Below, piece after piece: positions 1-7,361 of a stretch of DNA of 37,070 bases. The notes beneath the pieces were generated by a model, which saw nothing but the letters and a program-made list of their open reading frames with translations, made no database searches and was not told the DNA's origin. Every line of letters begins with the position of its first letter. The stretch's first letter is position 1. Source of the DNA: Candidatus Ryanbacteria bacterium (lineage in GTDB: Bacteria; Patescibacteriota; Minisyncoccia; Ryanbacterales; GWA2-47-10b); NCBI GenBank assembly GCA_009691385.1, contig SICQ01000003.1:1-37070 (forward strand), written 5' to 3'. A program made the position numbers and the translations under genes.

Positions 1-170
1 TGCTCGTGTGGTAAATCGAGCAAAGTTTCTGCGTGCGTTTTTGGTATCACCATTGTATGCCCTAGTGTGCGCGGATGAATATCGAGAAACGCAAAGACGG
101 CATCGTCCTCATAGACTTTATCCGCAGGAATCTCACCTTTGGCGATTTTGCAAAAAATACAGGTTTCCAT
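1..170 (-). CDS. HIT-family (histidine triad) protein, N-terminal part, cut by window edge
   Basis: The minus-strand frame from the ATG at 170 reads METCIFCKIAKGEIPADKVYED and then an FLDIHPRTLGHTMVIPK stretch. This is the classic N-terminus of HIT-domain nucleotide hydrolases/transferases, including the CxxC pair that can bind zinc. The HxHxH catalytic triad lies further downstream and is outside the window, so activity cannot be judged. Only about 56 codons are visible. The start lies 2 bp after the end of the 172-501 gene, so the two are probably co-transcribed. No good Shine-Dalgarno site is seen. A second, truncated copy of the same gene start lies 390 bp upstream at 520-561. The family call rests on the N-terminal motif only. 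Confidence 0.85.
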   Translation of the reverse strand, partial: METCIFCKIAKGEIPADKVYEDDAVFAFLDIHPRTLGHTMVIPKTHAETLLDLPHE

Positions 171-171
171 T

Positions 172-501
172 TCACCAGTGCCACCCACTACCACCAAAAA
201 TAAAAATACTAGTAAGAAGTAAAATAATACTGATTATGAGTAAAGACGAATACAAGAAAGAATGAAAGGGTTGTTCGTCTTCTCTAATCCATCTCCAAAG
301 TGCTACCAAAAATGGTGGTAGCCCAATGAGAAGCGAGAATAGTATAAAAAAGGATGATATGCCAACATAAGCGCCGAAATCTAAAAACCCTCGTTTATCA
401 TAATTAAAAAACCAATCATAAAAATTAAGTAATACAAGTACCCCATTTACAATAGAAAGTATTTTTATAAGCCAGTAATTTCCGTTGAGTATTTCTTTCA
501 T
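172..501 (-). CDS. Small three-segment membrane protein, unknown function
   Basis: This is a 109-residue protein with hydrophobic segments near residues 12-27, 45-65 and 83-103. Charged stretches (YDKRG, WIREDEQ) between them suggest three membrane spans. It ends in a glycine/tryptophan-rich tail, GGSGWHW. I do not recognise a family. It sits directly between a truncated HIT gene start at 520-561 and the intact HIT gene at 170, so it may have arrived with the event that duplicated the HIT start. A perfect TATAAT ends exactly 6 nt before the ATG, suggesting a leaderless transcript. Confidence 0.6.
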   Translation of the reverse strand: MKEILNGNYWLIKILSIVNGVLVLLNFYDWFFNYDKRGFLDFGAYVGISSFFILFSLLIGLPPFLVALWRWIREDEQPFHSFLYSSLLIISIILLLTSIFIFGGSGWHW

Positions 502-507
502 ATCCTT

Positions 508-513
508 ATTATA
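508..513 (-). promoter_or_regulatory. -10 box of a leaderless promoter for the 172-501 gene
   Basis: On the minus strand TATAAT is followed by AAGGAT and then the ATG at 501. The 6-nt distance places the transcription start at or next to the start codon. No convincing -35 is seen. AAGGA could also be read as a weak ribosome site, but it would lie too close to the ATG. Confidence 0.5.
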
Positions 514-519
514 GGGCGT

Positions 520-561
520 TTATTTTTCTTTGGCGATTTTGCAGAAAATACAATTTACCAT
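520..561 (-). pseudogene. Relict of a HIT gene 5' end (13 codons, MVNCIFCKIAKEK then stop)
   Basis: The minus strand from 561 encodes MVNCIFCKIAKEK followed by TAA. It aligns codon for codon with the intact HIT start METCIFCKIAKGE at 170. The core TGTATTTTyTGCAAAATCGCCAAAG is shared with one mismatch. After the match the reading frame stops and the -10 box of the 172-501 gene begins. The relict overlaps the last codons of the 555-791 gene. This is best explained as a leftover of duplication or insertion at the HIT gene start, though a real micro-ORF cannot be excluded. Confidence 0.65.
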
Positions 562-791
562 ACAAAAAAGAGGTTACTCAAGATAAAAAGCATAGAAACT
601 ACAATAATAGCTAACACGATTGTACCAACACGCCAAATACTTTTCATGACGCTTTCTTTTCGTGTCTTTCTTAGAAAATATGAAAAAGTGGTCAACAACA
701 AGACAGCGACTATAACAAAAAAAATAAAGCTTACCCAGAAAAGCCCTGCTCCATAGAACATATCGCTTTTCAAATATGCCATGTTGCTCAT
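555..791 (-). CDS. Small two-segment membrane protein, unknown function
   Basis: This 78-residue protein has two strongly hydrophobic segments (about residues 13-40 and 54-76) joined by a basic loop, LRKTRKESVMK, which suggests a hairpin with a cytoplasmic loop. No family is recognised. The ATG at 791 lies only 1 nt from a TAATAT box (793-798). The second in-frame ATG at 782, which starts MAYLKSD, lies 10 nt after that box and may be the true start. It follows the 806-1645 gene by 14 bp on the same strand and may be read through from it. Its last codons overlap the HIT relict. Confidence 0.55.
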   Translation of the reverse strand: MSNMAYLKSDMFYGAGLFWVSFIFFVIVAVLLLTTFSYFLRKTRKESVMKSIWRVGTIVLAIIVVSMLFILSNLFFVW

Positions 792-805
792 GATATTAGA
801 CTAAT

Positions 806-1645
806 TTACAAACGCTTTTTTGTATATACTTCGTGCATTGCACTCACATCATCGTGGAGGCGTACGATGCGTGGGCTCAAAGTCTCTACAATGTACTGCA
901 TAAGCGCTTTGAGATCTTCTAATTTTTTGCGCGTTGAGATATTGCCCTGCGTATAAATATACAAATGCGTACCCTGAAAACCAAACTCAAAAGACTTTGC
1001 CTTATCCAAAAGAGCCTCTGCAACCTCAGGTGTAAAAATCTGGAGCGCCTCTACCTCGTAATCTTCTTGAACATACAAAGTGAACTGTTTATCAAACGCA
1101 TTGTGTAGTTGTAGCTTTTTTTGCCCGCGAGATACAAACTCATTGGCATCCCAAAAACCGGCTTTTTCTACAGATATTGTAGGAAGAGCTCCGCTATACT
1201 CAATCTCACAAACCGTGTACGGATGATGCTGACGATTTTTACCCGAACCAGTAGAAAAATCATAATAAAATATACGTATCGGGTTGTCTCGATACCTACC
1301 ACTCACTACATCAGTCATCTTGCGTCCATTGCCCCTTTGGAAAAGTGCGCCGTCCAAATTCGTAAGCGATCCGTAATATGCATAGATAAAATTGTTCGCG
1401 CGGGCGAATTGTTGCATAAAGAGATGTGACATTTTGTTACGCACATACATCCATGTGGCAAGCGGAATAAAAAATACAATACCGAGCGAGTCGTGAGTAT
1501 ACCCCTTGTATATAAGAAAAAATCCGAGCATGAGCGGTAGTATGCCCAAAAAGAAAACCCCGAGCGGGTGATCTTTTATATATTTAAATGTGCTCTTATT
1601 GACGTCCTCGATCGTCTCGGTGATCAAATCGTTTTGTTCGGTCAT
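806..1645 (-). CDS. Membrane protein with soluble C-terminal domain, possibly DUF3137-like
   Basis: The 279-residue protein has a short acidic N-terminus and two membrane segments (about residues 28-45 and 52-66). A soluble alpha/beta domain of some 200 residues follows. Stretches such as MTDVVSGRYRDNPIRIFYYDFSTGSGKN and FEFGFQGTHLYIYTQG recall the DUF3137 family of membrane-linked proteins, where a region around an inhibited or displayed phospholipid-facing domain is common; this is a weak resemblance, not a firm call. It begins 2 bp after the Clp-like gene and is likely the last main gene of the 4456-to-806 operon. No enzyme motif is evident. Confidence 0.6.
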   Translation of the reverse strand: MTEQNDLITETIEDVNKSTFKYIKDHPLGVFFLGILPLMLGFFLIYKGYTHDSLGIVFFIPLATWMYVRNKMSHLFMQQFARANNFIYAYYGSLTNLDGALFQRGNGRKMTDVVSGRYRDNPIRIFYYDFSTGSGKNRQHHPYTVCEIEYSGALPTISVEKAGFWDANEFVSRGQKKLQLHNAFDKQFTLYVQEDYEVEALQIFTPEVAEALLDKAKSFEFGFQGTHLYIYTQGNISTRKKLEDLKALMQYIVETLSPRIVRLHDDVSAMHEVYTKKRL

Positions 1646-1647
1646 AT

Positions 1648-4077
1648 CTAAAGACCTGCGATATCTTCAGCGCTAAATCGAAACGTATCACCGCGTTTAA
1701 GCTTTCCTTCCAAAATCTTTTTGGCGATCACTTGTTCGACACGGTCAGCAATAGCTCTCCGCATAGGACGCGCGCCAAATGTCGGATCGTACCCGATCTC
1801 AACGACACGCGCGGCAAGCTCTGGTGTCGGCTCAAAGATAATTTCTTGTTTTTGAAGTCTCTTCATTAAATCTTGCAAAAGCAACATTGCTACTTGGGTC
1901 AACTCAGACTTGTCGAGCGGGCGGTATACAATAGTCGCGTCAAAACGATTTAAAAGTTCGGGTGAGAAAATGCGCTCTCTTCGAATCGCATCGATCACGC
2001 GCCCTTCGATATCTGCGAGCTCTTTTCCTTCTTTGAGTAAGTCCCAAATAATATTGGCGCCTGCATTTGAGGTGGCGATAATCATCGTCTCGCGCGCAGA
2101 AACTTTTTTACCTGCACCATCGGAGAAAAGCCCTTCATCGAGAATCTGTAAAAAGAGATTATGAACTTCGTGGGATGCTTTCTCAAACTCATCAAACAGC
2201 AACAGAGAAAAAGGTTTTTCGCGAAGGCGTGATACGAGAATACCGGGATCGTGCGCATCGCGCGAACCAATCAGTTTTTCAATACCATCAACGCCTTGAT
2301 ATTCAGACATATCAAACCGAAACATTGATTCCTCCCCACCAAAATAGGTAAATGCCAACGCTTTTGCGGTCTCGGTCTTGCCAACGCCCGTAGGTCCTAA
2401 AAATAAAAATGATCCTACGGGTCGCGTGCTGGCACGAAGCCCTGAGCGCGCTCTGCGCAACGCATCAGATACTGCATGTACTGCTCGCGCCTGCCCGATC
2501 ACGCGGGCGCCTATCAATTCTTCGAGATGCAAAAGCTTTGACCTCTCTTCTGGCTCGGCAATGGTCGTAGGTATATGCGTCTTTTTTTCTACCACCGTAT
2601 CGATATCAGAAGGCATAATCACAATACGATCGGTCGGTACCGCTGATGCGGCTTGCTGTAAAAGATCGATAGCCTTTTCAGGCATAGCACCAGTTGTGAT
2701 AAATCTATCGGCGAGTTCATAGGCACGCAAAAGCGCGGGATAGGTAAAAAACTTTCTTGTATGTGGCTCGATGACACCGAGCGCATCTTGCAACATACCG
2801 AGCGTACGCTCCCGCGTGGGCTCTTCGAGTGTCACTTTTTCAAAAAGCTTCATAATCTTGCCGTTTGATTCGAGATCGCGATGAAATGAATCTGTATCAG
2901 AGAGCGCTACTATCTGTATCGCTGAACCAGCCATATATGGCTCGAGGAGTGTGACTACATCGACGCCAAGCTCATGGGCTGAGGCAATAAAGCTCGGAAA
3001 GTTTTCTATAACCAAAAGGATATTGCCAGCACCAACCGCTTCGTTAAACATTTGAATCATCAAACTCTCAAAGGCGCCTTTGGTCTGCGCTCCAGCAACA
3101 ACCGACGAGCTATCAAAAAATACCACCCGTTTGTGTTCGAGCGCCGGATGCGCGTGACCAGTGCGAATCCACTCTGCGAGACCCTCAAGTACCGCGTGCT
3201 TGCCCGAACCCTCCTCACCTACCAACAGCACATTGGCTTGCGCGTTGCGTGCCAGCACTTCTTCTACGCGCTCAATCTCATCTTTACGCGCTTCTCGTGC
3301 AAAATGCGTCGTGCCGTATGAAAGATCATGCGAATACTGATTAAGCGTCCATGTGTAACCGTATCCCAAATCTTTTCCAATGCCCGGTATACGCGCGAGT
3401 CGAGCGCGGCTCCACCAGCGTGTGCGTGCGTATTCTTCTTCAAATTCGGCCTCTACCCACAAAGCCGCCCCTTCCAAATCTTCGCGCTTTACCTCGTGCG
3501 CAAATAAAAATTCGGCAAATGATGTATCTGCGTCAATCGCAAATACCAGTACGCGCGCAACTGACAATGCATGACTCTCTCCTACGATCGCCTCAATAGT
3601 TGCTTGCGGCGCGTTTGATGTTTGATATATTTTAAACCACGCATCAAAATCCCCGCGCGCGATACCAAGACGAAAAAGCAAAAGATGAAACGCGTCGGTG
3701 TCTGCAAGCGCGCGCCACCATTCACGAAATGAAAGCTTGTCATCGGGCCCACGTGGCATGAGCGCCCACAGGCGTAGTATCTCGGAAGATACCTTGATGC
3801 GCCCCGAGCCAATCGAGACCATCTCGCCCGTGAGCGCCGTACGATAATAAAACTCAAGAAACCCAAAAAAGAAGAAAAATGAGAATGCTATGAGCCCCAT
3901 GCCTCCCGCCACATTGATATATGGAATGTTGACGGGCAATATGTTTGCCGCAACAAAAAATCCAACACCCGCGATACCTACAAATAAAAATATTTTGACG
4001 AGCATCCCACGCGCGCCCGTCGAGAGGGCCTGCTCAATGCGTAAAATATGTCTCTGCGGGATCATATCAAAAAACAA
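1648..4077 (-). CDS. Membrane-anchored Clp-like double AAA+ protein with degenerate first ATPase domain
   Basis: The 809-residue protein has two N-terminal membrane segments (about residues 26-47 and 54-76), a linker, and two AAA+ domains arranged as in ClpB/ClpC. D1 (from about 265) has a Walker A of GEEGSGKH, where the family has T/S after GK. Its Walker B reads LLVIENF instead of hhhhDE, and no double-arginine finger follows. D2 keeps GPTGVGKTE, LLLFDEFEKA, the TSNAGA sensor, the PELLNRF arginine finger and the GARPMRR sensor 2. The usual GYVGYE pore loop of D2 and the ClpP-docking IGF/VGF loop are not visible. Known family members unfold proteins, but this one may be a D2-driven membrane remodeller. 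It overlaps the 4067-4456 gene by 11 bp. Confidence 0.85.
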   Translation of the reverse strand: MFFDMIPQRHILRIEQALSTGARGMLVKIFLFVGIAGVGFFVAANILPVNIPYINVAGGMGLIAFSFFFFFGFLEFYYRTALTGEMVSIGSGRIKVSSEILRLWALMPRGPDDKLSFREWWRALADTDAFHLLLFRLGIARGDFDAWFKIYQTSNAPQATIEAIVGESHALSVARVLVFAIDADTSFAEFLFAHEVKREDLEGAALWVEAEFEEEYARTRWWSRARLARIPGIGKDLGYGYTWTLNQYSHDLSYGTTHFAREARKDEIERVEEVLARNAQANVLLVGEEGSGKHAVLEGLAEWIRTGHAHPALEHKRVVFFDSSSVVAGAQTKGAFESLMIQMFNEAVGAGNILLVIENFPSFIASAHELGVDVVTLLEPYMAGSAIQIVALSDTDSFHRDLESNGKIMKLFEKVTLEEPTRERTLGMLQDALGVIEPHTRKFFTYPALLRAYELADRFITTGAMPEKAIDLLQQAASAVPTDRIVIMPSDIDTVVEKKTHIPTTIAEPEERSKLLHLEELIGARVIGQARAVHAVSDALRRARSGLRASTRPVGSFLFLGPTGVGKTETAKALAFTYFGGEESMFRFDMSEYQGVDGIEKLIGSRDAHDPGILVSRLREKPFSLLLFDEFEKASHEVHNLFLQILDEGLFSDGAGKKVSARETMIIATSNAGANIIWDLLKEGKELADIEGRVIDAIRRERIFSPELLNRFDATIVYRPLDKSELTQVAMLLLQDLMKRLQKQEIIFEPTPELAARVVEIGYDPTFGARPMRRAIADRVEQVIAKKILEGKLKRGDTFRFSAEDIAGL

Positions 4078-4456
4078 TCATCCATACGCCACTGATAAAA
4101 AGTGCGGGAATGGCTATGGGACTCAAAAGTGCGGCGGCCACAACGATAAAGCCGATTACAAACGCCCCTACTTGCACAACTAATCCTGCGCTAATAAAAA
4201 CCAGCCGTACGAGCGCGCCCACCACACGCATCAAGATATTGACTGCAAATACTTCAAAAATATCTTCGAGATCAAACCCTTGTTTTTTCTGTTCGCGCAT
4301 ACGGTGAAAGGGCGCGAACAGACTACGGGCAAGTTCGGGAACGGAAAAGAAATGCAGTAAAAACCACTGCACATTCATCCACGCCTCAAACATCAGCACG
4401 AGCCCCGCCTCGTACTGCCACCAAAGATATTCCCCCGCAATGAGGGCACTATTCAT
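4067..4456 (-). CDS. Membrane protein upstream of the Clp-like ATPase, unknown function
   Basis: The 129-residue protein has an amphipathic, Trp-rich N-terminus and a motif-like stretch, LARSLFAPFHRMREQKKQGFDLEDIFEVF. Two or three hydrophobic segments follow (about residues 77-127). I recognise no named family. Its stop overlaps the start of the membrane-anchored Clp-like protein by 11 bp, so the two are translationally coupled and may form one membrane complex; that partnership is inferred from position. It opens the operon and has an extended -10 box exactly 6 nt before its ATG. Confidence 0.65.
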   Translation of the reverse strand: MNSALIAGEYLWWQYEAGLVLMFEAWMNVQWFLLHFFSVPELARSLFAPFHRMREQKKQGFDLEDIFEVFAVNILMRVVGALVRLVFISAGLVVQVGAFVIGFIVVAAALLSPIAIPALFISGVWMIVF

Positions 4457-4462
4457 ATAAAT

Positions 4463-4471
4463 AGTATATCA
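4463..4471 (-). promoter_or_regulatory. Extended -10 box fused to the uppS stop codon
   Basis: The minus strand reads TGATATACT followed by ATTTAT and then the ATG at 4456. The TGA is the stop codon of uppS and also supplies the TGn of an extended -10. The 6-nt spacing predicts a leaderless transcript for the 4067-4456 gene and the Clp-like operon. Confidence 0.6.
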
Positions 4472-5179
4472 CGCGCCAAATCTTCGTTCACGGCTTTTGA
4501 AATCTTTTATAGCACCTTCAAAGTCATCAGGCGTAAAATCGGGCCAAAGCTTTTCGGTGAAATACAACTGCGCGTCCGCTGTATCCCACATCATAAATCC
4601 CGCTGATAAGTGTGAATCACCGCCGGTACGAATCACGAGATCTACGGGCGGAAGATCGCGCGTCCATAAATATTCTTTTGGAGAGGTAAATGGTTTATCA
4701 GACGCCACAGCCGCTTCAAATGCTCGCGTCATTTCTGTCTTGCCGTCGTAACACAGCATTAAATTCATGACATGTTTTTTACGGTCTTTGGTCTCTTTTA
4801 TAAGTCGCTCGCCAGTCTCTACCAGTTTTTTAGGAAACAACGAACGCCACTCGCCTACAATCGATATGCGTACATCGTTTTCTTTGAGTCGTGGATTTTC
4901 AAGCGCGTCTAAAAGAGCCTTTGAGAAAGCTTTGAGGAGAAATTCGACTTCAGCAGCTGGGCGTTTTTTGATATTATCGACGCTCATCCCCCAAAAAGAC
5001 ACACAAAAGATATTGAGTTCGAGCGCGCGATCAATGACTTTTTCATATGCGGTAATACCTTCTTTGTGTCCGAGCCACGGGAAGAGACTTCGTTCCTTTG
5101 CCCACCGGCGGTTGCCGTCAGGAATGATAGCTACATGCCCTACGGAGTAATCTTGCATGATGTTCTCTAGTATAGCCAT
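4469..5179 (-). CDS. uppS: Isoprenyl transferase (undecaprenyl diphosphate synthase family)
   Basis: The product condenses isopentenyl diphosphate units onto an allylic primer to make the polyprenyl carrier for cell wall precursors. The N-terminus holds HVAIIPDGNRRWA, the diphosphate-binding motif with its catalytic Asp. The C-terminal signature appears as DLVIRTGGDSHLSAGFMMWDTADAQLYFTEKLWPDF, equivalent to the family's IRTSGE..LSNF region, with some substitutions. At 236 residues it has normal family length. The start is ambiguous: ATG 5179 gives an extra MAILENI, while ATG 5158 (MQDYSVGHVAII) starts closer to the conserved region and lies 10 nt after a TATACT box inside the longer reading. 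The stop TGA is part of the next gene's promoter. Confidence 0.93.
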   Translation of the reverse strand: MAILENIMQDYSVGHVAIIPDGNRRWAKERSLFPWLGHKEGITAYEKVIDRALELNIFCVSFWGMSVDNIKKRPAAEVEFLLKAFSKALLDALENPRLKENDVRISIVGEWRSLFPKKLVETGERLIKETKDRKKHVMNLMLCYDGKTEMTRAFEAAVASDKPFTSPKEYLWTRDLPPVDLVIRTGGDSHLSAGFMMWDTADAQLYFTEKLWPDFTPDDFEGAIKDFKSRERRFGA

Positions 5180-5254
5180 AGAACGCTTTGTAGGGAAGAT
5201 TTGGCTCGGGACTTTTCGTATGAGGACAAAAATGATACGATGACCGCGTCATAC

Positions 5255-5326
5255 GGCCCTATCGTCTAATGGTTAGGACAGCGCTCTTTCAAGGCGTAAA
5301 TCCGGGTTCGATTCCCGGTGGGGCCG
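5255..5326 (+). tRNA. tRNA-Glu (anticodon TTC)
   Basis: This is a full 72-nt cloverleaf. The acceptor stem pairs GGCCCTA with TGGGGCC. The D arm is GTCT/GGAC, the anticodon loop is CTTTCAA with anticodon TTC, and the T arm is CCGGG-TTCGATT-CCCGG. The discriminator is G and CCA is not encoded. Confidence 0.95.
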
Positions 5327-5346
5327 CTTATAAAAATAAACGAGCG

Positions 5347-5355
5347 TGATACACT
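5347..5355 (+). promoter_or_regulatory. Extended -10 box of a leaderless promoter for the 5362 gene
   Basis: TGATACACT is followed by ATATCT and then the ATG at 5362. The -10 ends 6 nt before the start codon. No clear -35 is seen, as is common for extended -10 promoters. Confidence 0.55.
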
Positions 5356-5361
5356 ATATCT

Positions 5362-5619
5362 ATGAATATGGAAATACCAAAAAATCCCAATGAAGAGTTA
5401 GGCGAATCTCAGGAAGCCGCCCCTCGCCTTGAGGTGGGGGCAACTGTTCGCGTACCGAGAAACAATGGTGAATATATTGAGGAAGGCTGGAGAGTGCTCG
5501 GCTACAATCCAGACAACGATACCTACTCTGTGCTAAAAGTGACTAGTATAGAAGGTACCGACAATGCGAAATTTGAGAAAAAGGCGGTGCGGCGCGCGGA
5601 GCTGGAAAGTCTCAACTAA
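5362..5619 (+). CDS. Small soluble protein, unknown function
   Basis: The 85-residue protein has an acidic, low-complexity N-terminus (about 20 residues). A compact beta-rich region follows (VGATVRVPRNNGEYIEEGWRVLGYNPDNDTYSVLKV), and the C-terminus is a charged helix. The pattern resembles a small SH3-like barrel, but no family is recognised, and no signal peptide or membrane span is present. It is monocistronic between two tRNA genes, with an extended -10 box 6 nt before the ATG and no ribosome site, so a leaderless mRNA is likely. Confidence 0.7.
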   Translation: MNMEIPKNPNEELGESQEAAPRLEVGATVRVPRNNGEYIEEGWRVLGYNPDNDTYSVLKVTSIEGTDNAKFEKKAVRRAELESLN

Positions 5620-5646
5620 ATACTCTAGAATAAACGCGTTGTTTTT

Positions 5647-5718
5647 GCGCCCTTAGCTCAGTGGTAGAGCGTTTGCATGACACGCAAAAGGCCGGAAGTT
5701 CGATCCTTCCAGGGCGCA
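5647..5718 (+). tRNA. tRNA-Val (anticodon GAC)
   Basis: This is a 72-nt cloverleaf. The acceptor pairs GCGCCCT with AGGGCGC, and the D arm is GCTC/GAGC. The anticodon stem-loop is TTTGC-ATGACAC-GCAAA with anticodon GAC, and the T arm is GGAAG-TTCGATC-CTTCC. The discriminator is A and CCA is not encoded. Confidence 0.95.
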
Positions 5719-5734
5719 CACTTATTAAATTTAG

Positions 5735-6193
5735 TTAAACAGCTGGAGTTGAAGACTGGGTCGAGACGACAGCCTCTTCAGTATTAGTTACAAACTTTTT
5801 GCTTACCAGATAAAATGCTGCCAGGCGAAAAATGTAGTCCGCAATATTCCATAAACTAGAAACTCCAAAAAACGATCTAGTAAAGGACCCCATCGCCACG
5901 AATGCCCCCGTAACTAAAAAGAAGTAAATGCTCGATAACAAGACTATTTTGTCTTTTTCCTGGATTATATATGTCTTTTGTAAATATCGAGCCGAATAAA
6001 TCACTCCGAGTACTATAGCGAGAATACTTATAACAAGCTCGACTACCCATAAAACCGTTGAGTCAATCGAACCTATTTTTGGAAAGATCATAAAACTATA
6101 AACCAAACTCACGATAAGTGGCACAACGAAACCCGCGGTTAGGTAATGCGTTGCGGCGATATACCAACTCGCAGAGGCTTTTTTTGTTTTCAT
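5735..6193 (-). CDS. Four-span membrane protein, unknown function
   Basis: The 152-residue protein has four hydrophobic segments at about residues 17-37, 46-66, 83-103 and 112-130. The N-terminus is short and basic (MKTKKASAS), and the polar tail is rich in Thr/Ser/Val. This looks like a small integral membrane protein, and no family motif is recognised. It is alone on its strand between tRNA-Val and tsaD. The 92-bp gap to tsaD must hold promoters for both directions. AT-rich sequence lies upstream of its ATG, but I see no convincing ribosome site. Confidence 0.65.
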   Translation of the reverse strand: MKTKKASASWYIAATHYLTAGFVVPLIVSLVYSFMIFPKIGSIDSTVLWVVELVISILAIVLGVIYSARYLQKTYIIQEKDKIVLLSSIYFFLVTGAFVAMGSFTRSFFGVSSLWNIADYIFRLAAFYLVSKKFVTNTEEAVVSTQSSTPAV

Positions 6194-6270
6194 AAAAGTT
6201 TCTACTTTTAAATAATTAGCCGACTTACTGTCAGTATATCAATAACTAGCTATCACTATAAAGGTAAATT

Positions 6271-6279
6271 TGTTAATAT
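6271..6279 (+). promoter_or_regulatory. Extended -10 box of a leaderless promoter for tsaD
   Basis: TGTTAATAT is followed by CCCATC and then the tsaD ATG at 6286. The spacing is again 6 nt, and no ribosome site lies between. Confidence 0.55.
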
Positions 6280-6285
6280 CCCATC

Positions 6286-7350
6286 ATGCTTAAAGGTAGC
6301 CAAGACCTTACAATCTTAGGCATCGAGACCTCGTGCGATGAAACCGCCATCGCGGTTGTTGACGCGTCGGGCGGGCTTGCCTCACCTAAGTTTCGTGTGC
6401 GCGCAAATATCATCTCCTCGCAAATCAAAATGCACGCGCCCTATGGTGGCGTGGTACCAAACCTTGCCAAGCGCGAACATATCCGTAATCTGCCAATTAT
6501 CCTTGAACAAGCGCTCCGTAAGGCTGGTATTGGTGATCCGCAAAAAGAAATAAATGCGATAGCAGTCACCGTAGGCCCCGGCCTTGAACCCGCACTTTGG
6601 ACCGGTATTACCTTCGCCCAAAAATTAACACAAGAATGGAATCTGCCGGTGGTGGCAGCCAATCATATGGAAGGGCATTTAGTAACACCGCTTCTGGGCC
6701 CGCGTGTATCAAAAGTGGCCTTCCCGCTCATAGCACTCTTAGTGTCAGGTGGTCATACCGAGATCGTACTTGTAAAATCATGGGGTAAATATCAGGTGCT
6801 GGGTGAGACGGTAGACGACGCCGCGGGTGAAGCATTTGATAAAGTAGCACGCATGCTCGAGCTACCGTATCCGGGTGGACCCGAGATAAGCCGTCTCGCG
6901 CGTACCGGCAACCGCTACAGCTTTTCATTCCCCCGCCCAATGTTACAACAAAAAAATTATAACTTTAGTTTTTCAGGCCTGAAAACCGCCGTACTCTACC
7001 AACTGCGTGATTTGCGTGAACAAAAAATTCCTTTTAGTAAAAATGATATTGCCGCATCGTTTGAAGATGCGGTTATCGATGTACTTATGCTCAAAACCAT
7101 GCGTGCGGCAGCCGAACACAAAGCAAAATCCATCATCGTTGGCGGAGGAGTCGCAGCAAACACGCAGTTGCGAGCACGCATGCGCGATGCGGTAAAAAAA
7201 GAAAAACAAAACCGCGCGCTCTATTTGGCACCGCTCTCGATGACGGGAGACAACGCGGCAATGATCGCGGCATCGGCATATTTTCATGCGGTTTGTGATG
7301 ATTTCGCCAACTGGAAAAAGCTCGAAGCGCATGCTACGCTCCCCTTATAA
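6286..7350 (+). CDS. tsaD: tRNA N6-adenosine threonylcarbamoyltransferase TsaD
   Basis: TsaD transfers the threonylcarbamoyl group to A37 of ANN-decoding tRNAs, together with TsaB and TsaE. The 354-residue protein shows the ASKHA-fold start ILGIETSCDETAIAVV. The metal-binding NHMEGH sits near residue 125, LVSGGHTEIV follows, and then DDAAGEAFDKVARMLELPYPGGP, with the late GGGVAANTQLR and GDNAAMIA motifs. Length and motif order are normal. The gene starts 6 nt after an extended -10 box. Its stop codon lies inside a TATAAT box (7346-7351) directly ahead of valS. The partner tsaE is at 25068-25526, and tsaB is not in this window. Confidence 0.97.
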   Translation: MLKGSQDLTILGIETSCDETAIAVVDASGGLASPKFRVRANIISSQIKMHAPYGGVVPNLAKREHIRNLPIILEQALRKAGIGDPQKEINAIAVTVGPGLEPALWTGITFAQKLTQEWNLPVVAANHMEGHLVTPLLGPRVSKVAFPLIALLVSGGHTEIVLVKSWGKYQVLGETVDDAAGEAFDKVARMLELPYPGGPEISRLARTGNRYSFSFPRPMLQQKNYNFSFSGLKTAVLYQLRDLREQKIPFSKNDIAASFEDAVIDVLMLKTMRAAAEHKAKSIIVGGGVAANTQLRARMRDAVKKEKQNRALYLAPLSMTGDNAAMIAASAYFHAVCDDFANWKKLEAHATLPL

Positions 7351-7351
7351 T
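7346..7351 (+). promoter_or_regulatory. Candidate -10 box overlapping the tsaD stop, ahead of valS
   Basis: TATAAT contains the tsaD stop TAA and is followed by AAAAGTACAA and the valS ATG. The 10-nt gap would leave a leader of only a few bases. No -35 is evident, and valS may equally be read through from tsaD. Confidence 0.35.
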
Positions 7352-7361
7352 AAAAGTACAA

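Noticed and set aside
6973-7332. 119-codon minus-strand ORF
   Set aside because: It is antisense to tsaD, which is complete and well conserved.
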